In this document: one piece after another, positions 10,827-23,700 of the stretch
Layout: every line of letters starts with the position of its first letter
Position numbering within the stretch: the stretch's first letter is position 1
NCBI GenBank assembly: GCA_031763025.1
Contig: JASSKH010000019.1
Span: forward strand, 6,840,336-6,904,335
Direction: 5' to 3'
DNA: 64,000 nucleotides
Source of the DNA: Macrocystis pyrifera
Taxonomy: Eukaryota > Sar > Phaeophyceae > Laminariales > Laminariaceae
Notes under the pieces: model-generated
Databases searched by the model: none
What the model saw: only the letters and a program-made list of their open reading frames with translations
What the model was told of the DNA's origin: nothing
Position numbers and translations under genes: made by a program

Positions 10827-13487
10827 ATTATTTACTAATAATCGGTGATAATGAGGCGCGACCCAGTACCTGCAGTAGTCAAATCTGCAATGCATTGCTG
10901 GGGCGAATATCGATTGTGCTGAACCATCACGAACAAACATCTACGAAGCCGTGCCGTTTGGGTTACTCCTTTGAGGCGAAAAAAAAAAATCGTCAGCAGC
11001 AGCCGCAGCAACAGCAGCAGCAGCCGCGGCGGCAGCAGTAGGACACACGAGGCCAGAGTCAAGGTTGCTGTACGCTCAGCTTGTCGGTCTAATCCTTGAA
11101 GCTTTTGGAAGCGTACTCGAATATGTTGTGAGTTGGCTGGTTCCCCAACTCGAAATTCATCATAACTTGACAAAAAATCTTCACCTGAGCTATGTCCAAA
11201 ACTTCTCGTAGCAGGTGCCACCACTCCTACTGCTCTGCGGCATCTACAACAGAGCTCCCCCGTCTCCTCATCAGTAGGAGGGCGAGCCTGACAATGCCAC
11301 CTGCGGTATGTCTTGGGGACACGTTGCTGTCGACAGGCATATTCTGCCTATACAAGTACTTGTAGAATCGTAGAGTTGGGTATTGTATGGTAGAACTAAA
11401 AAAAAACGAAAAACCGTTACCTGATAATATTTTACGGCCCTGTTTTTTTTCACACCATGGCCCAGCCATACACCTATAAAAACACACGTTGCCGTACCCA
11501 GCTCGACCAACTCTGAACGACTTTCAACCGCACCAACACCTGAAGATTTCGTTAGTATGAACTAATAAGTTTGCGTGGACAGAGCCCGCGGGGGCTAGCA
11601 TTGGTGCCGTCCGTGTGCGTTGAGCGCGGTGGACAAACGTGGCCGAAAATAATATTGAATCTCGCACACACTTACAGAGAAACTAAAAACAAAACACCCT
11701 ACGTTCGTTCGATCCGTTATGAAGAATATTTTTTTCTTTCTTGCACGACCAAGCGAAAAAAAACGGCTCGTGCTTCGCGCTCGCGGGCTTCATTGTTGTC
11801 CCAGTCTAATTCCAACCACCAATACTGTACCTAAGTAGTTTGTCGCCGAAAACGGCGGTGCACTCTCGAAGGGGTGACTGGAGGTTCGGTTTTGGCTGTA
11901 GTGAGGGCGTACTCCGGAAACCAGAAACCGTCAGTTTTTTCCCTCGGCGGGCTACACCTGCTTGCCGCCACGACTGCAGTTGCCGCCGAAACGGCTACCT
12001 TTCCTCGCCGTATACATACGCGTTTGGCCGCCCACACCTACAGAGCAATCGCGACCGCCCGGGACCCGGACACGTCACCGCCCGCGCTTCGGCTCAGCCT
12101 CTTCTGAATACCCCCCCCCCCCACGGCTGTTCCCCGAGCGAGCTTTTGCGTCAACTCGGCATATTGAACGAATCAAAGGCGTGTTTGGCACCGGTAGGGT
12201 ACGCACTGTGATGTACCCGGGTATCCTACCCGCGGGTATATATCCCACCAACAAACAGTGTTACCGCCTCCCAAAACCATACAATACCCGCCCGCTCTGA
12301 TACGTATCAACCTGGGATCGAGATACTGCCGTACCCGGGTATGTAGTCGGGTACCTTTAGTGTTTGACATAACCCTAACCCTAACTTACGGGGTACAAGG
12401 TACAAGGTATGTACTACCCAATGATACCGACTTCTAATGCCACACCCCTCGCCAAATTTCAAAACCTGGGATGGAGGTCTTATACACGGGTAGTCGGGTG
12501 GCTTTAGTAAATTGACCCAATACCAAGCCCCTAAAACTGCCTACCCTGCAGTACCTAACGCACAACCTTTGTTCAACTATTTCTTTGAACCATCTAGAGG
12601 CACGAGGCGTGGGCGGCAACGGTACTGTTCCCCGTGTTCTCGGTATGTTTTGGTCTGACGCTGTGGTCGCCTAGAAGTGCTCCCCCCCCCCGCCCGCCAA
12701 CCCTAGCGTGGTACCTGGTATGCTGTATAGAGGACGGCGCTGAACTGAACCCCGTACGTGGTCGTTTGGCCGCATTTGGAGGTTATGTTTCGTTCGAACG
12801 GGATCGACAGGAAAATAACACCCAGCAGTCCCATTGGGCAATTTAGGGTTAGGGTTAGGGTTCTACAATAGCCGCTTAGGGTGTCGCAGCTGCTGCACCA
12901 TCACCAACTTGGCGCAGCTCGGCCCAGCCCCGCCCAGCTCGGCCCATCTAGCTCGTTGCGGCTCGACAGGCTAGTCTAGCTTGTCGCGGATCGGCAAGCC
13001 AGTCTAGCTCGTCGAGTTCCTGAGTCACCCTCTTGTCTACGGTCGGGTCCTGGGGGTGTTTTGTTAGTAAAAGGTAGACTGCGAGCGTGCTGGCGGCGAA
13101 CCCCTTAGCAAAGGTGCCAAATGACGGTCAAGGTTTGGCCCGTCGAGGCCAGTTTGATGAACATGATGTACTGTAGGTTGCAGTGCGATGAGTTTATGGA
13201 CGGCTGCCTGTGACGGATGTCCTTGACTGCTCTCCTTGACGGCTTTGACGTGTCAAGAAACAAGAGTGCCGTCAAGCGATAGATTTCCCCCTTAGCGTTC
13301 GTCATACCTGGTACGTTGTTTTTCTCCGCCGATCATCGGGCCGAGGACGGTCCCTTCGGTGTGCAAATCTGGAAAACTATACTGGTCCCAGATTCATGGT
13401 ATGTACCACATGCCCAGGGGTGCACGTAAAAACAGACATCCGGCACTCCACTAGCCATTTTGGAGACGCAGACAGGGGGAACGCTAC
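10827..13487. other. Intergenic stretch with no recognised gene
   Basis: Several open frames of about 60-130 codons occur (for example minus 11224-10835 and plus 11840-12211) but none carries a domain I recognise. There are TTAGGG-type repeats at 12371-12386 and 12842-12862, a CAG/CCG-rich tract near 10994-11040, and a C12 run at about 12110-12121. A small GCTCGGCCCAGC-like tandem lies at about 12910-13015. Confidence 0.5.
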
Positions 13488-13591
13488 TATTACGGGAGAC
13501 CATAGTAAATAGGACCAAAATGTTGTTCGTAATAATAGGTAAGCATATGGGTTTTTGTGTGTACCGTAGGTCCTACGATGGTCCCCCGCAA
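13488..13591. mobile_element. MITE family A, copy 3 (degenerate right end)
   Basis: The left end TATTACGGGAGACCATAG and inner GTGTGTACCGTAGGTCCTA match the family. The right arm has lost a few bases and ends GGTCCCCCGCAAAA, so this copy is older or damaged. Confidence 0.75.
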
Positions 13592-14517
13592 AACTATTAA
13601 AATCGAGTAAAAAAAACACAACGCTCGACAAAAAAAACACGTTTTTCGTACATAATTTCGGCCGGCAATCCCACCGCACTGGTTTGCTCTTCATTTTGAC
13701 CTTTTTAAGAGTGTGGCTCATGTCTGTCCGTTCGCCGTGCACCTCTGAGATACAGCGCCTGGTATGGCATGGTGTGACTGCTGTCACCCACCCGGTGCCG
13801 TTTAATCGCGTTTTCGAGGGCTGCCAGGGTTACTTGGGTTAAGCGTATAAGACAACAGTATAACCCTTGCTGTAAGATATCACGCCACACACGCGCTACA
13901 CACGCGTTGTGATTAATGATAGGAGTCGTTTTCCTCTAAAGCACAAGGGGCGCACACACCGAAAATGGTGGCTTTCGAACGGCCTGTTAATAGTCGAGAT
14001 ATTTCCATCGACGCACCGCTTTGCACGCTCCCCGGTATCGAGATGTTCACCTTAGAAACTCCTCCAAGGGGGTGTCTGATCTCGCACGAAGGTTTACGGC
14101 TGTAGTTGCACGAAGGTCAACCGCTCCGACTTGTTCCTGATAATCTCGAGCACCGGGCCAAGCTTCTGCCGCAACGATACCTGATACTACCACTCAACCC
14201 CTGTTGGAGCGAGGTGTGCTGCTGTATGGAGCTGTGTGCCGTCTGTATAGCAACTACCGACCTCAGCCGTGCGAGGGGCAGTGTTGGTAATAATAATATC
14301 AGCCTGTCTACAGGTAGTGAAAGTGCGCAGAGGTACGGCTAGCGTCATGCCGCGTGCGTGTCGGTGATCTGCTTGCGTTGTACCAGGTAGCTATTTAACT
14401 GTTAATCTATCGACAGGGTACACCGTCTATTATTCTATGAAGCTGTTCTCACCATACCTCAACTCTCTCTAAAAGCCCGGGCTGTTTGGTGTGACCGATC
14501 TGCTCGATGCTAAAATT

Positions 14518-14688
14518 CAGGGCTGTTCACGAATCAGATTAAACCTCGCGAGTCGGGTCGGGGTGGCCTGGCCCGACCCGTGAGATTTTCAAAACCTCCT
14601 GACTCGACCCGACCCGACCCGACCCGTGACATTTTGAAGGCCTTCTGGTCCGACCCGCGTGTGGCGTCATGACCCGTGAAGAGCCCGG
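14518..14688. mobile_element. Short relative of the GGGTC hAT-like element
   Basis: Begins CAGGGCTGTTCACG and ends CGTGAAGAGCCCGG, an imperfect inverted pair resembling the ends of the element at 9948. The interior holds (GACCC)n tracts on the opposite orientation plus the CATTTTGAAGG/TTTTCAAAACC spacers. I see no 8-bp flanking duplication, so it is probably an eroded copy. Confidence 0.6.
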
Positions 14689-17600
14689 CCAATAGAATGC
14701 ATGGTGCTATAATGCTATAATCGTCAATATTTATTGAAATATTTTCCCTCTGCACTATATCCAAGTGAATTGTCAAAGGGGTTAACATGCACGCGATGCA
14801 ATCAACAACACGGGGAAATGTATGGATGTTGAACCGGTTAGCACGGGACCAGCCTATCCTCGGTATGTAGCCGTCGGTGTCGGCGTATTCGTGTACTGGC
14901 ATCGACCATGGGGGCCGAAGGAAAACCCGGTGCTGCAAGCTTCGATTGCTGTGATTTATCGTAGGCTGGGCTCGCCCCCCGACCCCACAACGGCCACCGC
15001 CACCCACGTGTGCCCAACAATCTTGCGACTTCGTGTCAGACACTGAAAACATGCACTACCAGCTATAAGTAACAGGTGATACTTGCAGTAGCAGTAGTAG
15101 CAGTAGCAGTAGCAGTACCAGCGGCAGTCTAGATACCTGCTGCTGTAGTACGAAGGGCATAGAACATGAAGCCATAATGATGTGTACGTCTCGGTGGTTA
15201 TTTTATGCCAGTACCTTGTTGTGCCTCTGGCGCTCTTCGTACAGCTCTGCCGCTTCGTTTCGCCCTTGTCGCGTCGTTGTCGTTGCGCACCGTGATCATA
15301 ATAATCATAATGATAATAATCATAATGATAATGGTGATAATGATGCTGATAATGATGATAATGATAATAATGCTGATGATGATGATAATAATGCTGATGC
15401 TGATGATGCTGATGATGCTGATGGTGCTGATGATGATGCTGATGATGCTGATGATGCTGATGGTGATGATGACGATGATGCTGCTGATGATGATGATGAT
15501 GATGATGCTAATGGTGCTGTCCATGATCTTGTCAACATTCACTCGTTTCCCTCAACTTGAACCAACTGGCCCGTGGTCACCAAAACAGGATAGATGGTAT
15601 CTCATTATTAGCTCATTTCGCTCGAAATGTACCCTTGGTCGCGAAAACGCCCTAGAAAACGTCCCGTCGGAAATAATAAATAGTTTTTTTCTGTGCGGTA
15701 TCTTGTAATACAATCAGCGACAGCACACAATCTACAACTGCAAGCCGTTATTAGTACCTGGTTGTACTAAAATACTAAAATACTATTAATAAAATACAAT
15801 CAAGGTGAAGGGGGCAGACGGGGGAGAGGGAAAGAGATGGAAATTGTAAATACTTCGTATACCGTTCACCTATGTACCTGCATATTCTACGCGCCTATCC
15901 CAATTGGAAAAATCACATAAGAAATAGAGCTTACAGTAGTATTATGAATGCATGTAGAGACAAGTGAGTGCGCTTGCCCGCAGCAAGACCACGCCATCGT
16001 GAGCGCTCTTGTGCTCTTGGATGACCACCTTGGGCGAGCTCAATGATATCGGCGGACCTTAGAAATCGGGTTAGATGATGAGGAGAACAGGTTACGCAAA
16101 CGCAAATAATTGTCAGCCTTTCTTTCGATGATATTGTTGCTGAACATATTACAGTTTTCTTCGTTTAAGGTCATGCTGGACAGCTTTCCTTTGGTGTTGT
16201 TGATGCTGAATGGGTTTTCCTTTACTAGTAATAATGATCGATGGTTTGTGCTTCTTGCCATCAGTGCTGGTTCGTTTTTATTCTACCAAAGGCTACAGTC
16301 TCAGGGTCGAGGTTCTCCTGCCGAAACAACAGCGCTGCTGATAGGCCAACAATAACACCCAGACAGCGTTGTCGACAAATCACGAAGACAATTGTGTACA
16401 GCACCCTAGACACAACTCCCACTCGTGCGCGCACACGTTGCACTAAGGCCCGATAAATGTGAACACGTCGTATTGTTGTGTCGATAGTACTTGGTTAGTT
16501 ATGTGTTGCTGTTGGCAGGTGTACTTAGTGGTATTTTTGGGATTTTTTTTCCCCGTTATCGTTACTGATGTGCGTCGTTCGAGTCCAACCCAACCAAGTG
16601 GGAAATGTCCACGCCGTCCTTGTGTGTGGCTGTAAGTCAGGAGCTACGATTGGTACGGAGGAATTTTGTTCCGACTTCATCTACTACTCGTACAAACAGA
16701 TATCCTGGTATACAGTAATGCTGGCGTTAATCCAGCAGTATGTATGGGCCCGCGGAGAAGAGACAACTATGCCAGCCTTATTTGTAGGACCTTACTGTGA
16801 CACCATCCTTGAACAGCGTTGAGCATAGGCTACTACTGATACATACCTGCTAGTATTTAGTGTAGCGCTCGCCGCCGAGCATGTTTTCTTCAACCGCTTT
16901 TCTTATCGTTCCTCCGACAAATGAACCTTACCTTCTTACTATTATTGGTATTTACTTTAGGTTGGTCATTGTTCATGGGCCCATGTATACTGCTGTACGG
17001 CTGTAGTTTATCAACTCTTAATAGATTTTTCAAGTGCCTAGGCAGGCAAAGGTCTGGGAATATTCCTTCTAAGCAGTTGTATTACGGCCTCAGTATCCCA
17101 CCGCAGCTGCGTCTGCAGACGCCCACTCGGTAGTAACGCCCCGCTAACCCTAACCCTATGTGCGGATCAATGAATCTAGTATAGTACAGCTGGACATACT
17201 AGATGATACGGGGAACTGCTTGCACTGCTGTCATATGAATAGAGACAGGGGGTGGGTGAGAGAGATGGCCGTTTGATTACGTTTGCCTGATACCTGTTGA
17301 GTTGTTATACATATGAGCTCACGCTTCAAGCATGAGGGAGTGCACATTGCCTGGCATCCTTGGTGTGTTTGCGAGGTATTTTCTCTGCCTCGTAGTTTGT
17401 GAACCCAGAGCTTGCACTACACCTCTCTAGCGCCAAAAATCGTGACGGACGCTGGACACTGGATGCTGCTGCCCGGTCATGGGTAGGAAAAACGGTTTGA
17501 TGTGAAGAACAGGCACACATCCACCACGACTGACATCCTTAGTGCATTCGTGAGGTACTTCGTTTGTCTCGTCGCTTGCATATTTCTACCAGGCACCAGG

Positions 17601-17782
17601 TGTATAGCATGCAGAATCACCACGGACACTCCTGTATGGTGCTGGTTGTCGCGATGGGTAGAAATATCGGTATACTGTCACAACATTCGTCCCGATTCGG
17701 CAGACTGGCCAATCACCCTGCAACCTTGCTGTGTGCTGTGTGTTGTGTGCTGTGTGCTGCGTCGTATCGTGGTTGGGTATAG
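14689..17782. other. Upstream flank of the LPD gene
   Basis: No conserved exon was found. It contains (AGTAGC)n near 15080-15120, the trinucleotide array at 15296-15512, and TTAGGG-like repeats near 17144-17158. The last 300 bases before 17783 contain GTGTGCTGTGTGTTGTGTGC-type repeats. No TATA box or start site can be assigned with confidence. Confidence 0.5.
15296..15512. repeat. GAT/GCT trinucleotide array
   Basis: About 215 bp of ATAATGATG, GATGATGCT and similar triplets. All three plus frames and two minus frames are open across it (poly-Asp/Ala, poly-Met/Leu, poly-Ile, poly-Ser), which is expected for such a repeat and not evidence of a gene. Confidence 0.95.
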
Positions 17783-20700
17783 ATGGCGTCGCGCTTGGTG
17801 ACGGGCTGTTGCCTGTTGGCCTCGACGATGACGGCAAGCTTGGTTGGGGCTTTCGTCGTGCCCCCTTCCTTTGTGGCAGAGCCGCTCCGGACTCGCCGTA
17901 CGTCTGTCAGTGCTCAGCTGGCGGCCACCAGAGGTGAGGATGGGATTGTCATTGCCTTTTACAGTCTTATTGCTGGGGGGCATCTACTGCTGTATACCAC
18001 ACCAGTAGTAATCAGAACCAGATGTCGTTTGTAACCATGTATCTGTAGTATGGTAATATTAGGTGGATACGTGCTTTTTGCTTCCGTCGTGGATTTTGAT
18101 TACTGCTAAATACCCGGTATGTGGTACTACGGCTGTTGTTCGTTCTTTCTATTTTCAAGTTGATGTTTTCTGTGTTCAAGCTGGCGAGGGTTTCTTTTGT
18201 TAGCTCTTCTGTCTGTTTCCAGGCTGGTCTATTCTGTTTGCAAGCTGTCCTTTTTATGTGTTTCCAAGCTGTCTGTTTGTGATGACAGCAACACGTTGTT
18301 TTCTATTTTCAAGCTTTCATTTCCTGTGTTGAACCTTTTTATTTTGCGGTTCTAACGTGTTGTTTTCTATATTTTTGTTTTGTGTTTTGTGTGTGAGGTG
18401 TAGTCGAGAGCGACGGCGCCGACGCAGATGATAATGTGCGACAGCAATGTTTTGATTGGTTCGTCGGTTGATTCGATGTTGCGCTTACCATACATCAGCA
18501 CACCGGTAGCCTCCCTCCCCCTCGTGAGGGTATGGCTTGCGCGAATTGTGCATAGTCAAGCACTGCAGTTTGGCGCTGTCGATGACTTTGGTGGGTGTAA
18601 CGGTTCGTCTCACTGTTTGATGTCGTCGGTAGGTGCACTTATAGCAGGTATATTAGGCTATACCCTTATGATACCCTCACTAATTGCGCTGGCTTGCCAG
18701 AGAACTGCGGTGTTTTTCTCTTCGGACGGCTCGCGCAACCGCTATAGGGAGACGTGTACTCTAAGCAATTTAGGGGGTGTATGTTTCGCCATACCGTGCG
18801 TCATGTTGGGATGGGGGCATTTTATTGTCGACAACAGCAGTATGCGATCCTTATTTCCTCGTGTTTTGGGATCGCGAGCTGCGCCGCTTGCCTATGATGA
18901 CAGGGTACAGCTCCAAACCACCAGGTATAGCATAGCAGTGATCCAGATCCCAAACGACGCCATGGTCGTTATCATCAGTACGTAAGGATAGCACTTGGCA
19001 GGATCACCACAGCATCACTATTAATATTAAATATGTATACGTACACTCGTGTCAATAGTATTTGACAGTATACTCATACTCCACGGTATTAAGAGCACTC
19101 CGCAGCGGTATTGATATTGATAGCACTTGGCACTAATGGGAGCATTTTTCGTTCGCAGGCGTCGCAAGGTTGGAGATGTTTGTCTTCTCGTCTGACGCTG
19201 ATGTTTGGCTGGTCTGTTTTTGCTTGGTGTCTGTGTCTGCAGGGCCAACTGTCGGGCGATCGATGTCCATGGCGGATGACTTCGACTACGACCTCATCAT
19301 CGTCGGCTGCGGGGTGGGGGGGGCACGGGGCCGCTCTGCACGCTCGATCATGCGGTAAGACGGCTTCTCTCCACTAAGAGCAGCAGCAGTGAGACACAGA
19401 CTTGCGTGAACATGAGCATGGCCTTGTTTACCTCTTCAGAGCTGCGCCCACATTTTGGGAGACAAATTAGTTGGAATTAGTACGGTATGAGTGATATTAA
19501 GGCCTTCAAAAGTGCACGCGCCCGCGTTTTTGTGTGTGTAGTAGTTGTTCTGAAAGGGTATTGGTGTGGGGTGTTCTGATATAAACCCTTTCAGAACAGC
19601 ACCCACCTTTTTGGAGACGAACCACTCGGAATCAGTGTCGGCTCATTTTTGCAGTAGTAGCAGAGCGAGTGCCATGTTGTCTGATACAAGTATGATGTAT
19701 TAATGGTAGTGACAGAGGAAGAAGGTGCATGGAGTTGTCTTGCCGCTGCAGTCCTACAGGTAGCATTGGTGCTACTGTGCGGTGGAATCGAGCTTAAGCG
19801 GGAAAATTATTGAGTATCTGCGGTTTGTGCTGGATGGGATAAGATGGTAGAGCGGTGGAGCAGTAGAGCAGTATCGCAATACATGCAATGCAAACTCAGA
19901 ACGCGTGCAGGTGTCTGTGCTGCTAGCTTGCTGCTGCCGCTGCTGTTGCTGCAAGTCGATCAAGCAGGCAGAATATATGTCTTCACGTCTCACCGCCCTC
20001 GCATCACCGTCCTGCGCCGCCGATGCTTTGTTCTACAGTATTAAGGTGGTGGGGATCTCTTTTTTTTCAGAGTTTGACCCTTCTGAGAATTGCGAAAAGT
20101 ATCCCAATCTCAGTAATTCCTAGTATAAAGTACTTTGCTCCTGAACATGGCTCCCGTTGTACTTTTGTCTTTACTATACTGTCCCAGGTAGTTGTAGTCT
20201 GCCAGCCTGGTCGTTAATATACGGGGCATTTAGATGGCCGCAAAAGCGCGAAATGTACCTTATATTAATGATCAGACAGATGCAGTACTACAGTAGTTGC
20301 ATGGTTATAAACGGACCAAGATGCTTCGCTCACCGTCCACCTTCTCGGCACCACCGCCTCGCACCGTCCGTAATTTGGTCTATCAACATGTTAACATATT
20401 GCGGGGTGCTATGGTTTGGTCTATGAAGGGCTCAAGACGGCTGTCTTCTCCCGGGAAAGATGTGGGCGGGACTTGCGTGAACCGCGGTTGTGTTCCGTCG
20501 AAGGCTCTGCTCGCCGCCGCGGGGAGAGTTAGGGAGATGCGGGACGAGCACCATCTCGAGGGCATGGGGATCAAGGTGCTGATTTATGATGACTTACCCT
20601 AGCCCTAGCCCTAGCCCTAGCCCTAGCCCTAACCCTGGTATTCATAATGAAAGTGAAACCCAACAGACAGTGGCTATGTACGTTGTAAGGGCCCACGATG

Positions 20701-23700
20701 TTTTCACCGCTGGGAGTATATATTCTGGGAGTACGAGTAGGAGATGTTTTCACTATTAAATACTAGAGTACCTACCCGAGTATTACAGTATGACGTGAAA
20801 TATTTAGCTTGGGTACGCGGATACCCCGCCGCATATGCTGCTAACAGTATGCCGTATATTCTGGGAGCACGAATATGATATGTTTTCACTATTAAATAGT
20901 AGAGTGCCTACCCGAGTATCACAGCCGAGAACTAGTAGCTTGGGTACGCGGGCACCCCGCAGTGCATTCTATTATTTTACTATACCGTATATTCCGGGAG
21001 TATGGGATATTTTCACTATTGATAGAATACCTACCCGAGTATCACAGTATGACGGGAACAAGTAGCTTGGGTACGCGGGTGTCCCAAAATGCATACCGTT
21101 AATATTATACCGTATATTCTGGGAGTATGAGATTTCTCACTATTGATAGAATACCTACCCGAATATCACATTATGACGGGAATAAGTAGCTTGGGTACGC
21201 GGGTATCCCATAATGCACACCAGGTACTATTAATAGTATACCGTATATTCTGGGAGTACGAGATTTTTTTACTATTGATAGAGTACATACCCGAGTATGA
21301 CTAGAATAAGTAGCTTGGGTACGCGGGTACCCCTCAGCGTATACTAATAATAGTATACCGTAAGGAGTTTCGCACAGGGGTGTCATCACTTTTTCCGCGC
21401 GATTGATAGTTTTCTTGACAACGGTAAAGGGGCTAAGGTCGACCAACCGTTATGTTTTCGGAAGGCTCTCGACCGAATCTTTCCGAAAACTTCGACACCT
21501 TGTTTGGTATTGGCGCTAACCTTAACCTTCCTTCCCGTTCTCGGAAAAGGCGAGCTCGGAAGAGCGATCAAAGACGCCCCTGCCTGTGCCAAACACGCTC
21601 TTTGCTGAAAGGGGGGATTTGGTGACTTGGCCGCGATAAATGAGGTAGTTGCGATTCATGGTCTTCGTTGTTCGAGATGGTGGTGAACTGGTTTCTGCAT
21701 CATGCTCGATAGGAACGCTTGGGTGGGTGGGACTGCCTTCGTGCCCTCGTGAGGGGCTCGTGTCGGCCGTCTAGAGGAACAAAGAGATTGCGCTGTGTAT
21801 GCTGGCTATGGTTGTGATGTCATGCCATGCGGCTCACTCTGAAACTAGTGGAGATGTAGAGGATGCTGGCTCCGTTGAAAGGCATGGTGACCAGACGCAC
21901 CTACTGTACCGATTGCAAGAGGTGCGGTATGGATGTTAAAACCGGTGTCTATCCGTATACTGGTATATATACGTAAGCACCAGTATACTGGTATATAACC
22001 AGTATACTGGTATATAATATATACCAGGTGTGCACCAGTTGAATGGTGAACTGGTACGGTATATTCCCGAAGTTAAGAACAAACATTGCGGTACACTGGG
22101 CACGTGTGTTTGCAGGCGTGTTGTATATTGGTGTCGATGTTTCTGGATCACAATGATCGGGATAAATCGAAGGTTTTAAGATGCTTGTGCTATTTCAACA
22201 ATTGGACTTTGTATTCCTGTGATCACTGCAGGTATCGGGGGTCGAGTACGAACGTGCCGGAGTGGCCGCTCATGCCAAGAACCTAGCCACCAAGGTCAAG
22301 GGCGGACTCGAGGTAGGCCTGCCGAGACGCGAGGTTGTGCGTTGTCGGCTTACGCCCATCCCGCCATTGTAGCTGCTCTGACACCCCTGCCAACGGTCAA
22401 CTGCCCTTCCAGAGGTCAACTGTACTACGACTGTCAACGTAAATATCAGATGTCGGAGGCATTTTACGGTAGTGTTGCACGTACTTTACTCGTTTGAGAA
22501 GTTTTATACCATTAAATACTATTAGTACTAATAATAGTGCTACGCATTACTATTGTGAATACTACCTCACCCGAAAACTTATTTTGTGAAAAATGAAAGC
22601 TTAATCCGATGAACATCCTCACTTTAACACTACTCACGGCCTTTCTTGTAGGAGATTTTTTCCCCATAATTTCCAGACTGTCGAAATTTTGGAAATGTGT
22701 ATCAAGATTCGGAGGCGTTCTGTCACAATTGTTTATGTTATTTGGAAGCAAAAAGTCAGGAAAGTATAATTTCTCATATTTTGAAAGAAATATCAGGGGA
22801 ACCTGGAAGATAAACTAGCGCGAAGAGAATAAGTTTTTTTTTAGGGAAAAAACTCTCCGGTAAGAAAGGCCCTAACACTAGCACCAATCCTAATAGCACT
22901 AGATAACACTAAAGGACACTGTTGTACTAGTAACACTATTATAGCCCTAATAACCGTGGTATCGGGTGGTTTGTCAATCAAGGTGCCCCTTTAGTCCAAG
23001 AACTTTTTTGGTCCAACTATTGTTTTAGTACAACCATTGTTTTAGTCCAACTATTGTTTTAGACTCACATGGTCCTTCCCTTTTTGTCGAGAGTGGTATC
23101 GGAGTGAGTACTCACAGAGCATAAAAGTGATGGCGCGGTATGCATGGCCTCAATAAGGGAGTCATAACAATGTGCCTGCTGGTGCTATTAATAGAGATGT
23201 TCTGGTTGCACGTTGCAGACTCCGCGTTCGTGTTGCCGCTGTCGCTGCTGCGATCTTGCTTGGGTACAGCCGGGCACCGTTTTTTTTATTTTATTTTGGC
23301 TGTCACCACGGCTGGCGGTCAAGTTAGATAATTTTTGTGCGGGGTGGAGAACCTTAACTCCGCACAAGGGAGGTGGTGGGACGGTCGTACCACGCAGTGT
23401 GTGTATATGGTAAGGCACCCACGAGGCAGTTACATACTATTGTATACCCAGTGCTCTCATTTCACCTCTCGATTTTGCGGCAAGAGATCTGTAGTCATGC
23501 TGCATGTGCACGCCTTGTCCAGGAAGGAGCCTAACCCTAGCCCTAGGAAAGGAACAGCCCGGTCGGTAAAGTGGCAAAGAAAACCCGAGCCAAGACTGAG
23601 ACTGGAAAAAATCGTGTTCGGATGTTCACATGAGCGTCGACTATTGTATGAATATGACAATGGCAATACATTGCTTCAGTTACGATATGCAGTCCGTAGC

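Noticed and set aside
9905..10827. Arg/Gly/Ser-rich open frames
   Set aside because: Translation of GGGTC tracts inside the hAT-like element; all plus frames give similar repeats.
15177..15708. Asp-rich and Met/Ile-rich open frames
   Set aside because: Products of the GAT/GCT trinucleotide array, open in several frames on both strands.
18428..18985. 185-codon open frame in LPD intron 1
   Set aside because: No recognisable domain, lies between two well-defined LPD exons on the same strand, and would be removed by splicing.
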